Shown here piece after piece: positions 46,532-55,367 of a stretch of DNA of 64,000 nucleotides (the first letter of the stretch is position 1; each line of letters begins with the position of its first letter). The translations under genes and the position numbers were made by a program. The notes below the pieces were generated by a model. The model made no database searches, had not been told where the DNA came from, and worked only from the letters and a program-made list of their open reading frames with translations. The DNA comes from Myxococcales bacterium (GTDB lineage: Bacteria; Myxococcota_A; Polyangia; Polyangiales; Polyangiaceae). The DNA lies in the NCBI GenBank assembly GCA_025355005.1, contig JANXLV010000029.1, positions 1-64,000 of the forward strand. Direction: 5' to 3'.

Positions 46532-47608
46532 ATGCCGATCGATCTTCGCAGCGACACCGTCACGAAGCCAACCGATGGGATGCGCGACGCGATCGCCCGC
46601 GCCGAGGTCGGCGACGACATGTTCGGTGAGGACCCCTCCGTCCGGGCGCTCGAGGAGCACACCGCGGAGCTGTTCGGCAAGGAGGCCGCGCTCTTCGTCA
46701 CCTCCGGCACCATGGGCAACCAGCTCGCCATCGCGTGCCAGACGCGCCACGGCGACGAGGTGATCGTCGGCGAGGGCGCGCACCCGATCCACTTCGAGGC
46801 GGCCGCTTCTGCCGCGCTCTCCGGGGTGCAGTTCGCGGTGGCCGGCAAGGGCGGCATGTTCACCGCGGACGAGATGCGCGCGATGGTACGCGGCCCGGAG
46901 CACTGGAATCCCCGCACGTCCCTCGTATGCGTGGAGAATACACACAATCGCGCGGGCGGCCTCGTGTTCCCCCAGAGCGATGTCGAGGACATCGCGCGCA
47001 TCGCGAAGTCGCTCGGCTTGGCGCTGCACCTGGATGGCGCGCGCATCTGGAATGCGAGCGTGCGGACGAAGCTCGCGCTCGCCGCGCTGGCCGCGCCCGC
47101 GGACACGGTGAGCGTCTGTTACTCGAAGGGGCTGGGCGCACCCGTGGGCAGCGCGCTCCTGGGCTCGCGCGAGCTCATCGCGCGTGCGCGCCGCCTGCGC
47201 AAGATGTGGGGCGGCGCGATGCGACAGGCGGGCATCCTCGCCGCCGCAGCGGCCTATGCGCTCGCACACCACGTGGCGCGCCTCGCCGATGACCACGAGA
47301 ACGCTCGTCTGTTCGCGGAGCGCTTGCGCGAGCGCGGCGTGACTGCCGCGGAGCCGCAGACGAACATCGTCATGGTGGATGTGGCAGGAGGCGCGACGGA
47401 GATCGTCGCCGAGGCGCGCAAGGCCGGCGTGCTGGTGAACCCTGGATCGAGCACGCGCATGCGCGCGGTCTTCCATCTCGACGTGGTCGCGTCCGAGGCG
47501 TTGCGTGCGGCGGATCTCCTTGCAGGTGCGATCGCGAGCGTCGCTGCAGGTGCGAACGCAAGCGTCTCTGCAGGTGCGATGGCGAGCCTCGCGAAGGGCA
47601 GCGGATGA
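46532..47608 (+). CDS. ltaE: Low-specificity L-threonine aldolase
   Basis: PLP-dependent fold-type I enzyme of 358 residues that cleaves L-threonine (and allo-threonine) to glycine and acetaldehyde. Marks are DLRSDTVTKPT at the N-terminus, GEDPSVRALEEHTAELFGKEAALFV, ENTHNRAGG, LHLDGARIWNA with the PLP-contacting Asp, and K199 in CYSKGLGAPVGS. The last 30 residues are a Gly/Ala/Ser tail encoded by three 24-base tandem repeats. The ATG at 46532 begins the usual MPIDLRSDT; the longer frame upstream is non-coding. The stop overlaps the TPR-like lipoprotein gene by four bases. Confidence 0.94.
   Translation: MPIDLRSDTVTKPTDGMRDAIARAEVGDDMFGEDPSVRALEEHTAELFGKEAALFVTSGTMGNQLAIACQTRHGDEVIVGEGAHPIHFEAAASAALSGVQFAVAGKGGMFTADEMRAMVRGPEHWNPRTSLVCVENTHNRAGGLVFPQSDVEDIARIAKSLGLALHLDGARIWNASVRTKLALAALAAPADTVSVCYSKGLGAPVGSALLGSRELIARARRLRKMWGGAMRQAGILAAAAAYALAHHVARLADDHENARLFAERLRERGVTAAEPQTNIVMVDVAGGATEIVAEARKAGVLVNPGSSTRMRAVFHLDVVASEALRAADLLAGAIASVAAGANASVSAGAMASLAKGSG
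47521..47592 (+). repeat. Three 24-base tandem repeats in the ltaE 3' end
   Basis: TGCAGGTGCG begins each unit at 47521, 47545 and 47569. The units encode AGAIASVA, AGANASVS and AGAMASLA. They extend the C-terminus beyond the catalytic fold without changing frame. Confidence 0.8.
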
Positions 47609-48753
47609 CCGGTCCGTTCACGCACCCGTTGCGAGAGGCCGCGCGCGCGCTTTTGCTCGGGTCGCTCGTGGTCTTTATTTCGGCATGCGCGGACGGGCGA
47701 AGCAACAGCTACCTCCGCGCGTTCGCGGAGGGTGAACGCGCGCAGACGGCGGGACGCTACGACGAGGCCGCCGCGAAGTACCTGGCCGCCTCGGATGTCG
47801 CGAACTGGTCGCGGGACAAAGAGTACTCGCGTTACCTATCGGGGCTCATGAAGATCGAGGCGAAGGACGTCCAGGGCGGCATCGAGATCCTGACGCCCAT
47901 CTCGAAGGCAAACACCGCGTACTCCGCGATGGCCGCGTACAAGCTCGCGGACCTCGAGGTCACGCGCGGGGACGCCGCGCACGGCTACCAGATGGTGGCG
48001 GAGCTCCCGCTCACCTTCCCGGACCACGGCATGGGGCGAGTCGCGCTCACGCGCACGGTGCGCCACCTGCACGAGACACAGGGCGCAGAGGGCGCCCTCG
48101 CGTGGCTCGACACCGTGAAGGACAAGCTCGGAAAAACGGGCGCGGGCGAGACCGCATACTACGAGCGCGGGACGATCCTGTCGGAGCTCGGACGCACGAA
48201 GGAGGCGCGCGACTCGTTCGTGCACATCGCAGACGTCTGGAAATACCCGCGCGGCGCGTTCCTGGACGACGCGCTCTACCTGGCCAGCTTCGAGGACGAC
48301 AAGCTGGGCGATGCGGACGCTGCCATCGCGGACCTCCGCCGTCTCCTCGCCGATCGCGAGGTCGCGTGGCTCTACGGAAGCGCGCAGCGCCCGAAATACT
48401 CGGCGTCGCTCTTTCGCATCGCGGTCCTCTACGACGAGAAGAAGAAGGACCACGCGCACGCGCGCGAGGCGCTGCATGAGCTCTACACGGACCACGTGAC
48501 GTCGACCTTGCGCGACGACGCGCTCTTCTACGAGGCCAAGCTCTGGGAACAAGACGGCGACCACGGTCGCGCCTGCGATACGCTGAAGACCCTGGTCGAG
48601 AAGCTCGAGGACTCGAAGTTCGTGCCGTGCGCGGAGGCGAAATGCGGCCTCAAGCGCGAGGCGAAGAGCAAAGCACCGAAGACCTGCCGCGACCCTGACT
48701 CCCAGAAGCCAGCCACGGAAGGCGACGGCACGAAAGCGAGCACCACACCATGA
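47605..48753 (+). CDS. TPR-like lipoprotein
   Basis: Predicted lipoprotein of 382 residues. The signal peptide ends in VVFISAC. The mature part is a helical-repeat scaffold (YLRAFAEGERAQTAGRYDEAAAKYLAASDVAN, then ERGTILSELGRTKEARDSFVHIADVW), with a Lys/Cys-rich C-terminal end (CAEAKCGLKREAKSKAPKTC). TPR proteins of this class scaffold envelope complexes. The start overlaps ltaE (ATGA) and the stop overlaps the next gene, so ltaE, this gene and the zinc-ribbon gene are translationally coupled. Its role is unknown. Confidence 0.82.
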   Translation: MTGPFTHPLREAARALLLGSLVVFISACADGRSNSYLRAFAEGERAQTAGRYDEAAAKYLAASDVANWSRDKEYSRYLSGLMKIEAKDVQGGIEILTPISKANTAYSAMAAYKLADLEVTRGDAAHGYQMVAELPLTFPDHGMGRVALTRTVRHLHETQGAEGALAWLDTVKDKLGKTGAGETAYYERGTILSELGRTKEARDSFVHIADVWKYPRGAFLDDALYLASFEDDKLGDADAAIADLRRLLADREVAWLYGSAQRPKYSASLFRIAVLYDEKKKDHAHAREALHELYTDHVTSTLRDDALFYEAKLWEQDGDHGRACDTLKTLVEKLEDSKFVPCAEAKCGLKREAKSKAPKTCRDPDSQKPATEGDGTKASTTP

Positions 48754-49301
48754 CGAACGGTTGTCCGCGATGTGGTTCGCCACTCGTCGCGCTCCAGGCT
48801 GGAGCGTTCACCCTCGATGCCTGCCGCGCGTGCGCTGGCGTGTTCGCGCCCACCGCGGCGGCGGCGCACCTCTGCCAGAAGCTGGACGAGCAGATGGCGG
48901 CCGCGGTCACCCAGATCTCCGCGGCGTCAGCGGACATGAGCGCGATGCCCGACGCAGGCCCGCAGCTCCCCTGTCCGATCTGCAACGCACCCATGGAGCG
49001 CGTCGTGGCGTCGGAGACGTCGCTCGATACGTGTACCATGCACGGAACGTGGTTCGACGCCTGGGAGCTCGAGCGCGTGATGCGAGCGCGCGCGGCGGGG
49101 TCCGCCGAGAAACCGGTCATGCAGTCCGAACCGGGGCCGGCCGCCGCATACTCGTCTGGGGCTGCCGCGAACGTCGCGTCCGGCATGAGCGAAGGCGCGG
49201 GCATGGCCGCTGTCGAGATCGTCGGGGACGTGGTCGCGAGCGGCGCCGCGGAGCTGGCGGTCGAAGGCCTCTTCGCCATCATCATCGCCATCTTCGACTG
49301 A
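48750..49301 (+). CDS. TFIIB-type zinc-ribbon protein, paralogue
   Basis: A 183-residue protein with two zf-TFIIB ribbons: CPRCGSPLVAL with DACRACAGVF (about 5-32), and CPICNAPMERV with DTCTMHGTWFDAWELE (about 75-105). A Gly/Ala-rich linker and a hydrophobic C-terminal segment (AELAVEGLFAIIIAIF) follow, perhaps a membrane anchor. The architecture matches the gene at 20348-20938, which also follows a metabolic enzyme in its operon. ATGA overlap with the upstream lipoprotein gene. Function is unknown. Confidence 0.83.
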   Translation: MTNGCPRCGSPLVALQAGAFTLDACRACAGVFAPTAAAAHLCQKLDEQMAAAVTQISAASADMSAMPDAGPQLPCPICNAPMERVVASETSLDTCTMHGTWFDAWELERVMRARAAGSAEKPVMQSEPGPAAAYSSGAAANVASGMSEGAGMAAVEIVGDVVASGAAELAVEGLFAIIIAIFD

Positions 49302-49327
49302 CAGGCAGCGGGGGCAGCGGGGGCCGT

Positions 49328-49738
49328 TCAGGGCCCTTCTTCTTCCTCTTCCTCTTCGTCGAGATCTTCGTCGAGGTCGTCGTCGTCCTCGTCGTCGAAG
49401 TCGTCTTCTTCGACTTCTTCCTTCCCACCTTCGGCGGCCTCTTCGTCGTCGGCCGCGCTCTTCTTCTCGAACTTCACGTCGACGCCAACGTCGCCGAGCT
49501 GGGCGTCCATGAGCTCGAAGAGCTCGTCGACGTCGTCGCCCGACCACTCGTCGAGCATGTCCGTCAGGAACTCGAAGAAGTCGCCGCTGTCGAGCCGTCG
49601 CTCGATCTCTTCGACCTGCTCCTCCGTGAACGCCTCCAGGATGTCCTCGCGGAGGGTCTCGGTGTCCCCCTCTTCGATCGCATCCTGCGCCGAGAGACGG
49701 ATCTGTTTCACCGCGCGCTTGTCGAGAAAGATCTCCAT
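49328..49738 (-). CDS. Small protein with Asp/Glu-rich tail
   Basis: A 136-residue acidic protein that I do not recognise. Residues 1-85 are helical and moderately charged (FLDKRAVKQIRLSAQDAIEE, EEQVEEIERRLDSGDFFEFL). From about 100 onward the chain is almost only Asp and Glu (DDEDDDDLDEDLDEEEEE). There is no signal peptide. GGAG lies eight bases upstream of the ATG. Acidic tails often mimic nucleic acid or buffer cations, but no role can be named. It is convergent with the zinc-ribbon gene, 26 bases apart. Confidence 0.72.
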   Translation of the reverse strand: MEIFLDKRAVKQIRLSAQDAIEEGDTETLREDILEAFTEEQVEEIERRLDSGDFFEFLTDMLDEWSGDDVDELFELMDAQLGDVGVDVKFEKKSAADDEEAAEGGKEEVEEDDFDDEDDDDLDEDLDEEEEEEEGP

Positions 49739-49897
49739 CGTGAGCTCCGAGCCTGTTCTCTCTCGAATTACGTAAATCGGGATCCCCTTGTCAACATCGG
49801 ACTTGTCGTCGAATGCGAATCCCTGGCGGCGCCATGCTCAGGTGAGGGTCCTTCCCGCCCCTCTCGTGGGGGACTCTGGCGTGATATCCTGGTTGTC

Positions 49898-50611
49898 ATG
49901 AGTTGGTTGCGTACAATCCGCCACGCGGCGCTCGGAGCGTGTTTCGTCGCGCCCGTTGCAGCTCCCCGCGCCGCATACGCGCAGGCGGAGCCGGATCAGG
50001 CGGCCGCCGATACGATCGTGGACGGGACGGGCGCGGCGCGGCGACTCGCGGAGAAGATCGTGGCCCCCCCACCGCTTCCGCTCTCCCAGCGGCCCGTGCT
50101 CCAGTACGGCGTCGCGATCACGAACGAGTTCGTCGCGTCGGCGGGCAATATCTGCGGAAGCGCACCAAGTGCACCGTGCATCTTCGGCTCGGGCGGCGGG
50201 CTCGCCGTGCGTGTCGGCGTCCGCACGCGCGGCACCTACTACCTCGGTGGCTCGTACGAGGTCTCCAAGCTGGACCCGAGTCAGCTCTACCGCCTGGCCA
50301 CGTGGCAGCAGATTCGCTTCGAGGGCCGCTACTACGTCGCGACGGGACTCATCACGGAGCCGTACGTGCTCGGCGCGCTCGGCGCGTCCGCATACGGCAA
50401 CGAGTGGGGCATCGACACGTTCGGACCCACCGCAAGCCTCGGTGCGGGCGTCGAGTTCCAGGTGTCACCGACCACGACGCTCGGCCTCGCCCTCACCTAT
50501 CGTGCTGTCTACTTCACGAAGTTCACCGACTCCGCTGGCACCTCCCGCGACCCCGGGCTCGCACATGTCATGGCGCTCGACTTTTCGCTCGAGGGCCGAG
50601 ACCCATTGTGA
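49898..50611 (+). CDS. Outer-membrane-type beta-barrel protein
   Basis: A 237-residue secreted protein. The signal peptide ends at APRAAYAQA. After a short linker the chain alternates short hydrophobic strands with Gly and aromatic residues (LQYGVAITNEFV, LAVRVGVRTRGTYYLGGSYEVSK, IRFEGRYYVATGLITEPYVLGALGAS, TTTLGLALTYRAVYFTKF) and ends in strand ALDFSLEGRDPL. The pattern suggests an eight-stranded barrel of the OmpA/opacity type. The final residue is Leu rather than Phe, so insertion by BAM is likely but unproven. The frame upstream of 49898 is a shadow. The double-FHA gene begins 46 bases after the stop. Confidence 0.75.
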   Translation: MSWLRTIRHAALGACFVAPVAAPRAAYAQAEPDQAAADTIVDGTGAARRLAEKIVAPPPLPLSQRPVLQYGVAITNEFVASAGNICGSAPSAPCIFGSGGGLAVRVGVRTRGTYYLGGSYEVSKLDPSQLYRLATWQQIRFEGRYYVATGLITEPYVLGALGASAYGNEWGIDTFGPTASLGAGVEFQVSPTTTLGLALTYRAVYFTKFTDSAGTSRDPGLAHVMALDFSLEGRDPL

Positions 50612-50657
50612 AGTCCCTCGACACCGCGCGCGACTTCGTGTCCCATGGCGTATCTCT

Positions 50658-52604
50658 GTGATTTGCACGACGTGCGGTCAAAACAACCCGGATGAGCTGG
50701 TCTTCTGCCAGGAGTGCGGGCAGCGGCTGAAGCCCCGCATTGCCCCGCCCACCCCGCCGATCGGGCTTGGTCCGGGCGGCGTGCCGCTCGGAATGCCGTC
50801 CCCACTCTCACCGCACGCGTCCACGGGCTACGTGCCTGGGCCTTCGAATTTCGGACCTCCTCCGCCCGCGCCTGCGCCCGCTCCGCACTACGTGCCGCAG
50901 CATGTACAGCAGCATGTACAGCAGCATGCACCGCCGCACGTGCCGCAGCACGTCCCCCCCTCCGTGCGGCCCGTCGCGCCCGACCTGAGCTTCCAGTCCA
51001 ACGTCTCGCCTCAGGGCGGCGGTCGCACCTGTGCCGTGTGCGGTACCCAGAACCCTGGTGACGTTCGCTACTGCATATCGTGTGGCTCGCAGCTCGAGAA
51101 GCAGCAGTTCGCCGGGACCGTTGCGCTCTCGACGAACGGCAACAACAGCGACCCCGCGCCGAAGAATGCGACGTCGCTGGGCGGGATCGCCCCTTACACT
51201 CCCGCGGCGCCTATCGTGGGCCCCGCGCCGCCGGCGCCCTCCATGTCAGCGCACATGCCCACGCCCGCGATCGGCGCGCCGCTCGTCTCACCAGGCCTGC
51301 CACCAGGTCTTGCTCCACCGCCAGCACCGATAGCGCCGATGCGCGTGGTGTCGGTTGGACCGACGCCACCGAAGGACACCACGCGCGTATGCGGACGCTG
51401 CCATGGGAGCTGCGATCCGGCCGCGGCGTTCTGCAAGTTCTGTGGAGCGCCTCTCACGGAGTCCGCGCCGACGCTGAACCCGACGATCGCGCACCCGCAC
51501 GTGCATCAGGGCAACCGCGAGAACGCCCCCGCGAGCGTGCGCCCAGCGCCGGTAGCGTCACCGAATCCGATCGCGGCTGCATCCATGCTCACGCCTTCCC
51601 CCGCGGCAGTCGTGCTTGCGCCCACGCCGGCACCCGGCCCGGTGGGGCCAGCCGCGCCCAGCATGTCCAGTCACGGCGCGCCCATGCCGCGACCTGCTGC
51701 GCCGACGCCGGCCATCCCGCCGCCCGTCGTGCCGCTCCCCGCGAACGCGGGTCCATCCGCGCCCGTCACCACACCGCCCGCCGCGCCGAAGAGCCCGCAA
51801 CGCGGCGCGGAGCAGGCGGGGACCGGAGCTGCCGCCCCCGTCACGCGGGGCCGCCTCATCGTCGTTGCCCGCGACGGCGGCGAGGGCCCATCGTTCCCGA
51901 TCACGTCGGACACGATGGACATCGGACGCGAGGAGGGGCAGGTCCTCGTCGCGGAGGACGGCTTCCTCTCGCCCCGTCATGCAAGGCTCCAGTGGCGCGC
52001 CGGAAAGCTCGTTCTCGTCGATCTGTCGTCGGTCAACGGCATCTTCCTGCGGCTGGGGGCATGCGGGCCAGGTGCGGGCCCGGGCCCAAGTGCCGCGGCC
52101 GAGAGAGGTGCCGCGGCCGAGAGCACCTGGAAGCTCTTGGATCAAGACTTGATCCTGGTGGGACAACAGGTGCTAAGGTTCGAAATCGTCAGGGACGCCG
52201 AATCGAGCCTCGGACCAGCGTCGGAGCACGGTACGCTTCTCTTTGGCACGCCCGTCGGACCAAGGTACGCTCGCCTCTGCCAACGTAGTGTCGAGGGAGT
52301 TTCCCGAGACATCTACTACCTCCGGAAAATGGAAACTGTGCTCGGCCGAGAATCGGGAGACATCATCTTTACGGAGGATCCGTTCCTCTCGCGCCGGCAT
52401 GCCGCCATTCGGGTGGACCGCGATCGCGAGCAATCGGCGTTCACCTTCGTGGACCTCGGCTCGTCGAACGGCTGCTTCGTGCGCATCCGCGGCGAGGTCG
52501 GCGTGAACAACGGAGACCAGTTCCGGGTGGGACAACAACTCTTTCGTATCGAGCTGCTAGACCAGTGGCGAACGGCACGCGAGACCGGCGAGCAGCCGTC
52601 ATGA
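50658..52604 (+). CDS. Triple zinc-ribbon, double-FHA protein
   Basis: A 648-residue cytoplasmic protein. Three short zinc ribbons, at about 3-20 (C3, C6, C17, C20), 123-145 (CAVCG...CISCG) and 243-265 (CGRCH...CKFCG), are separated by long Pro/Ala-rich linkers. Two FHA domains close the chain. FHA-1 (about 398-500) has DIGREEGQ, SPRHAR and SVNGIFLR. FHA-2 (about 548-640) has VLGRESGD, SRRHAA and SSNGCFVR. Both FHA domains keep the Arg, Ser, His and Asn residues needed to bind phosphothreonine. The start is GTG at 50658; the upstream part of the open frame is not protein-like. A PP2C phosphatase gene follows 19 bases later, so the pair probably joins phosphopeptide recognition to dephosphorylation. 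Confidence 0.86.
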   Translation: MICTTCGQNNPDELVFCQECGQRLKPRIAPPTPPIGLGPGGVPLGMPSPLSPHASTGYVPGPSNFGPPPPAPAPAPHYVPQHVQQHVQQHAPPHVPQHVPPSVRPVAPDLSFQSNVSPQGGGRTCAVCGTQNPGDVRYCISCGSQLEKQQFAGTVALSTNGNNSDPAPKNATSLGGIAPYTPAAPIVGPAPPAPSMSAHMPTPAIGAPLVSPGLPPGLAPPPAPIAPMRVVSVGPTPPKDTTRVCGRCHGSCDPAAAFCKFCGAPLTESAPTLNPTIAHPHVHQGNRENAPASVRPAPVASPNPIAAASMLTPSPAAVVLAPTPAPGPVGPAAPSMSSHGAPMPRPAAPTPAIPPPVVPLPANAGPSAPVTTPPAAPKSPQRGAEQAGTGAAAPVTRGRLIVVARDGGEGPSFPITSDTMDIGREEGQVLVAEDGFLSPRHARLQWRAGKLVLVDLSSVNGIFLRLGACGPGAGPGPSAAAERGAAAESTWKLLDQDLILVGQQVLRFEIVRDAESSLGPASEHGTLLFGTPVGPRYARLCQRSVEGVSRDIYYLRKMETVLGRESGDIIFTEDPFLSRRHAAIRVDRDREQSAFTFVDLGSSNGCFVRIRGEVGVNNGDQFRVGQQLFRIELLDQWRTARETGEQPS

Positions 52605-52623
52605 GCATGATGAGGAAGGTCCT

Positions 52624-53907
52624 TTGACCCAACCGAACGCTCCCGAAGGAACGCCCGTGCCTCCCGGCGCAGCATCCTCCCCCGACGCTGGCGCGCCCTC
52701 AGGCGCGGACGCCGGCATTGCTGGCGGTCCCGTGCAGGTGAAGCTCTTCGCCCGGACCGACGTCGGTCAGGTCCGCGAGCACAATGAGGACAACTTCCTC
52801 GTCGCCGATCTCACGCGCCGTTCGCGCGGGCTCCTGGAGGCGAACCGCGCGACGTTGCTCGGCCCGCAGGGGCTGCTCTTCTGCGTGTGCGATGGCATGG
52901 GCGGCGCCGCGGCCGGCGAGATCGCCAGTCAGCTCGCGGTCGACATCATCTTCGAGCGCATCCTCGAGGGCGTGGGCGCTGACGCCATCCCGCGCGACGA
53001 GCTCGCGAGGCGCCTCGTGCGTGCGGTCGAGACCGCAGGCCTTCGCATCTTCCAGGAGGCGAAGGCGGATCGCACGCGCCGCGGCATGGGCACAACCGTG
53101 ACCGGCGCGGCCCTCGTCGACGATCACCTGTTCCTCGCGCAGGTCGGTGACTCGCGCGGCTACATTCTCCGCAACGGCACGCTCGTGCAGGTCACGCGCG
53201 ATCAGTCGCTCGTCAACCAGCTCATCGGGGCCGGACAGCTCACGGAAGAAGAAGCCGAGACCTTCGAGCACAACAACATCATCCTGCAGGCGCTCGGCAC
53301 CGCGGACACCGTGCAGGTGGACCTCACATACGTGCACCTCCGCAAGGGCGACGTGCTCATGCTCTGCTCGGACGGGCTCTCTGGCATGGTCCGCTTCGAC
53401 GAGATCCGCGAGCTGCTCGCGAGCTCGCCCGAGCCGCTCGAGATCTGCAAGGGGCTCACCGAGCGCGCGAACCAGGCTGGCGGACACGACAACATCACCG
53501 TGATCGTCGTGCAGTTCGACGGCGAAGGCCTCCGCGCCCTCGCGAGCGACGAAGAGCCCCTCAAGTACCGCAAATATCCCCTCCCCGAGGAGTCGGCGAT
53601 CCCGCTCGGCAACACCGTTCCGCAGGGCCCTCATGGCCCAGTGTCCGGTAATCCGCCCGGAAGTGTCGGCGGCGTGCCCAGCGCGCACCCGAACTCGGTG
53701 GGTGCTGGCCCGAACCCCGCAGGCGCGGGCGCCGCGATCCAGACCTCCGTTCCGCCGGGCCCGTGGCAAGAGCCCGGTGGCGCCTACAACGTGCTCGACG
53801 AGAGCGTCGACATTCCCGGCACGCACGTCCCCATCTGGGTCGTGATCGTGATCGCGGTCGGTGTCCTCGCGCTGCTCGGCGCCACCGCATACCTCCTTCT
53901 TCGCTGA
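52624..53907 (+). CDS. PP2C-family Ser/Thr protein phosphatase, membrane-anchored
   Basis: A 427-residue phosphatase that removes phosphate from Ser/Thr residues with two metal ions. All PP2C motifs are present: VREHNEDNFLV, CDGMGGAAAGE, GMGTTVTGAAL, AQVGDSRGYIL, LMLCSDGLSGMV and GHDNITVIVV. A Pro/Gly-rich linker follows, then one C-terminal transmembrane helix (about 401-423, IWVVIVIAVGVLALLGATAYLLL), so the catalytic domain is likely cytoplasmic and anchored. The start is TTG at 52624 with AGGAAGG just upstream; no better ATG fits. It lies 19 bases after the double-FHA gene. Confidence 0.94.
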   Translation: MTQPNAPEGTPVPPGAASSPDAGAPSGADAGIAGGPVQVKLFARTDVGQVREHNEDNFLVADLTRRSRGLLEANRATLLGPQGLLFCVCDGMGGAAAGEIASQLAVDIIFERILEGVGADAIPRDELARRLVRAVETAGLRIFQEAKADRTRRGMGTTVTGAALVDDHLFLAQVGDSRGYILRNGTLVQVTRDQSLVNQLIGAGQLTEEEAETFEHNNIILQALGTADTVQVDLTYVHLRKGDVLMLCSDGLSGMVRFDEIRELLASSPEPLEICKGLTERANQAGGHDNITVIVVQFDGEGLRALASDEEPLKYRKYPLPEESAIPLGNTVPQGPHGPVSGNPPGSVGGVPSAHPNSVGAGPNPAGAGAAIQTSVPPGPWQEPGGAYNVLDESVDIPGTHVPIWVVIVIAVGVLALLGATAYLLLR

Positions 53908-53919
53908 GCTCGCAGCTCT

Positions 53920-54873
53920 TCAATCCGCGGAGAGCCCCGTGAGCGAGAGCTCGGGCGCGAAGAGCGTGTCCGCCGACGGCGCGGAGCTGCCGAGCGCGTT
54001 TGCTCCGCGTCGGATCGTCGTGCTCGCTCCTTCTGCGCCGGTCTTCTCGCGCACGAACTCTGCGATCGCGTTCTGCCGGTCGAACGAGAGCGCCTCGTTC
54101 GCGGCCTCCGCGGCTGCGCCATTTTCACCGCGCGCCAGACGACACACGGCGATCCATGCCCACGCCGCGCCGCCGCGCGAGGCATCACGGTCGGACGTGA
54201 GCGGCGTCAAGATCTCCTCCGCGCGCACATATGCGCCGCGGCGAAGGAGCTGGCGCGCCACCAGCATGAGCAGCTCGGGCCGGTCACCGAAGAGAGCGCG
54301 CGCACGCGTGATCGCCTCGTCGGCCTCGCCATCGCGACCGAGGCGCAAGAGGCACTCGGAGAGCCCGAGCCAGCCCACCATCTCGTTCGGCGCGACGAGG
54401 TTGAGGCGAAAGAACTGCTCGCGCGCGTCCTCGAACTCACCGCGCGCGAAGAGCCGACGTCCCAGGTTCTGGCGCGACGGCGCGAAGCCCGGATCCACCT
54501 TGAGCGCCGCGCGGTAGTTGGCCTCCGCGTCCTCCCCGAGGCCACGGCGGTCGGCGATGAGCGCCATCGCATGGTGCGGCGACGCGATGTTCGGATTGAG
54601 ATCGCGCGCGCGCTTCGCGTCCTGGTACGCGAGGTCCAGGTTGCCGCGGCGCAGCTCCACGAGCGCGAGGTTCACCCACGCCTCCGTGAAGCGCGGGCTG
54701 TACTCGATGGCCAGGTTGAGGCGCGCCTGCGCCGCCATGAGATCACCTGCGGCGAGCGCCGCCGCGCCTTGCCGGTTCAGCTCGTCTGCCTTCGGTGGGA
54801 GGGGCGGAATGGTGGCGCAGCCGACCGCGCAGAGGAGGACCACGCAGAGGACGGAGAGCAGGCCGAGTCGCAT
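53920..54873 (-). CDS. TPR lipoprotein
   Basis: Predicted lipoprotein of 317 residues: lipobox C in LLCAVGC, then a row of TPR units from about 25 onward (LNRQGAAALAAGDLMAAQARLNLAIEYSP, AWVNLALVELRRGNLDLAYQDAKRARDLNP, HAMALIADRRGLGEDAEANYRAALKVDPG, and more). The C-terminus is Ser/Ala-rich. Such proteins scaffold assembly of envelope complexes; the partner is unknown. The ATG at 54873 begins the signal peptide; the frame upstream of it has no such signal. Convergent with the PP2C gene, 12 bases apart. Confidence 0.83.
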   Translation of the reverse strand: MRLGLLSVLCVVLLCAVGCATIPPLPPKADELNRQGAAALAAGDLMAAQARLNLAIEYSPRFTEAWVNLALVELRRGNLDLAYQDAKRARDLNPNIASPHHAMALIADRRGLGEDAEANYRAALKVDPGFAPSRQNLGRRLFARGEFEDAREQFFRLNLVAPNEMVGWLGLSECLLRLGRDGEADEAITRARALFGDRPELLMLVARQLLRRGAYVRAEEILTPLTSDRDASRGGAAWAWIAVCRLARGENGAAAEAANEALSFDRQNAIAEFVREKTGAEGASTTIRRGANALGSSAPSADTLFAPELSLTGLSAD

Positions 54874-54979
54874 GCACACCCATCGGCCATCGCCCGCCAG
54901 GGTTGCGTGCAACCTGCAGAAATTCCTCGGACCCACGTGGAGGTTCCCCAAGCGCCATGGATGGTCTAGAACGATCTCG

Positions 54980-55357
54980 ATGGCTTCGATCTATCGAGAA
55001 CCCCCTGATACTCCCAGGGTTTCGATGAGCGCCGCGCTCGCGGGCGTTCCGGCCGCGCAGGCCCAGGCGTTCGAGCTCGAGCGCGAAGCCGTACGGTGGG
55101 ACACGCTCGATCACACGGCGCTCTTCCAGACAGATGCGCATGCAACGGCCGCGGCAAAAGCCTCACGATGCCACGCATGCGAGAAGCCAATGAACGCCAG
55201 CGACGACGAGGGGTTCGCCGTGCCGGGTCGCGGTCTCCTTGTCTTCACGCGTGGAGACGAGCGCCGCGCCGAGGAGCCCACGCTGTGCCCGTCGTGCGGT
55301 GCAGCCATCGGCATGACGATGCTCACGCGCTGGGCGATCGAAGAAGACGAAGGCTGA
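54980..55357 (+). CDS. Small protein with a zinc-ribbon-like double CxxC
   Basis: A 125-residue protein with two CxxC pairs, CHACEKPM (about 60-67) and LCPSCGAAIG (about 105-114), which can form one zinc ribbon. The region between them is polar and the N-terminus is not hydrophobic. An alternative start at 55025 has AGGG five bases upstream and would give 110 residues; the site is undecided. It is convergent with the kinase at 55368, ten bases apart. Function is unknown. Confidence 0.62.
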   Translation: MASIYREPPDTPRVSMSAALAGVPAAQAQAFELEREAVRWDTLDHTALFQTDAHATAAAKASRCHACEKPMNASDDEGFAVPGRGLLVFTRGDERRAEEPTLCPSCGAAIGMTMLTRWAIEEDEG

Positions 55358-55367
55358 GCGCCGCGGG

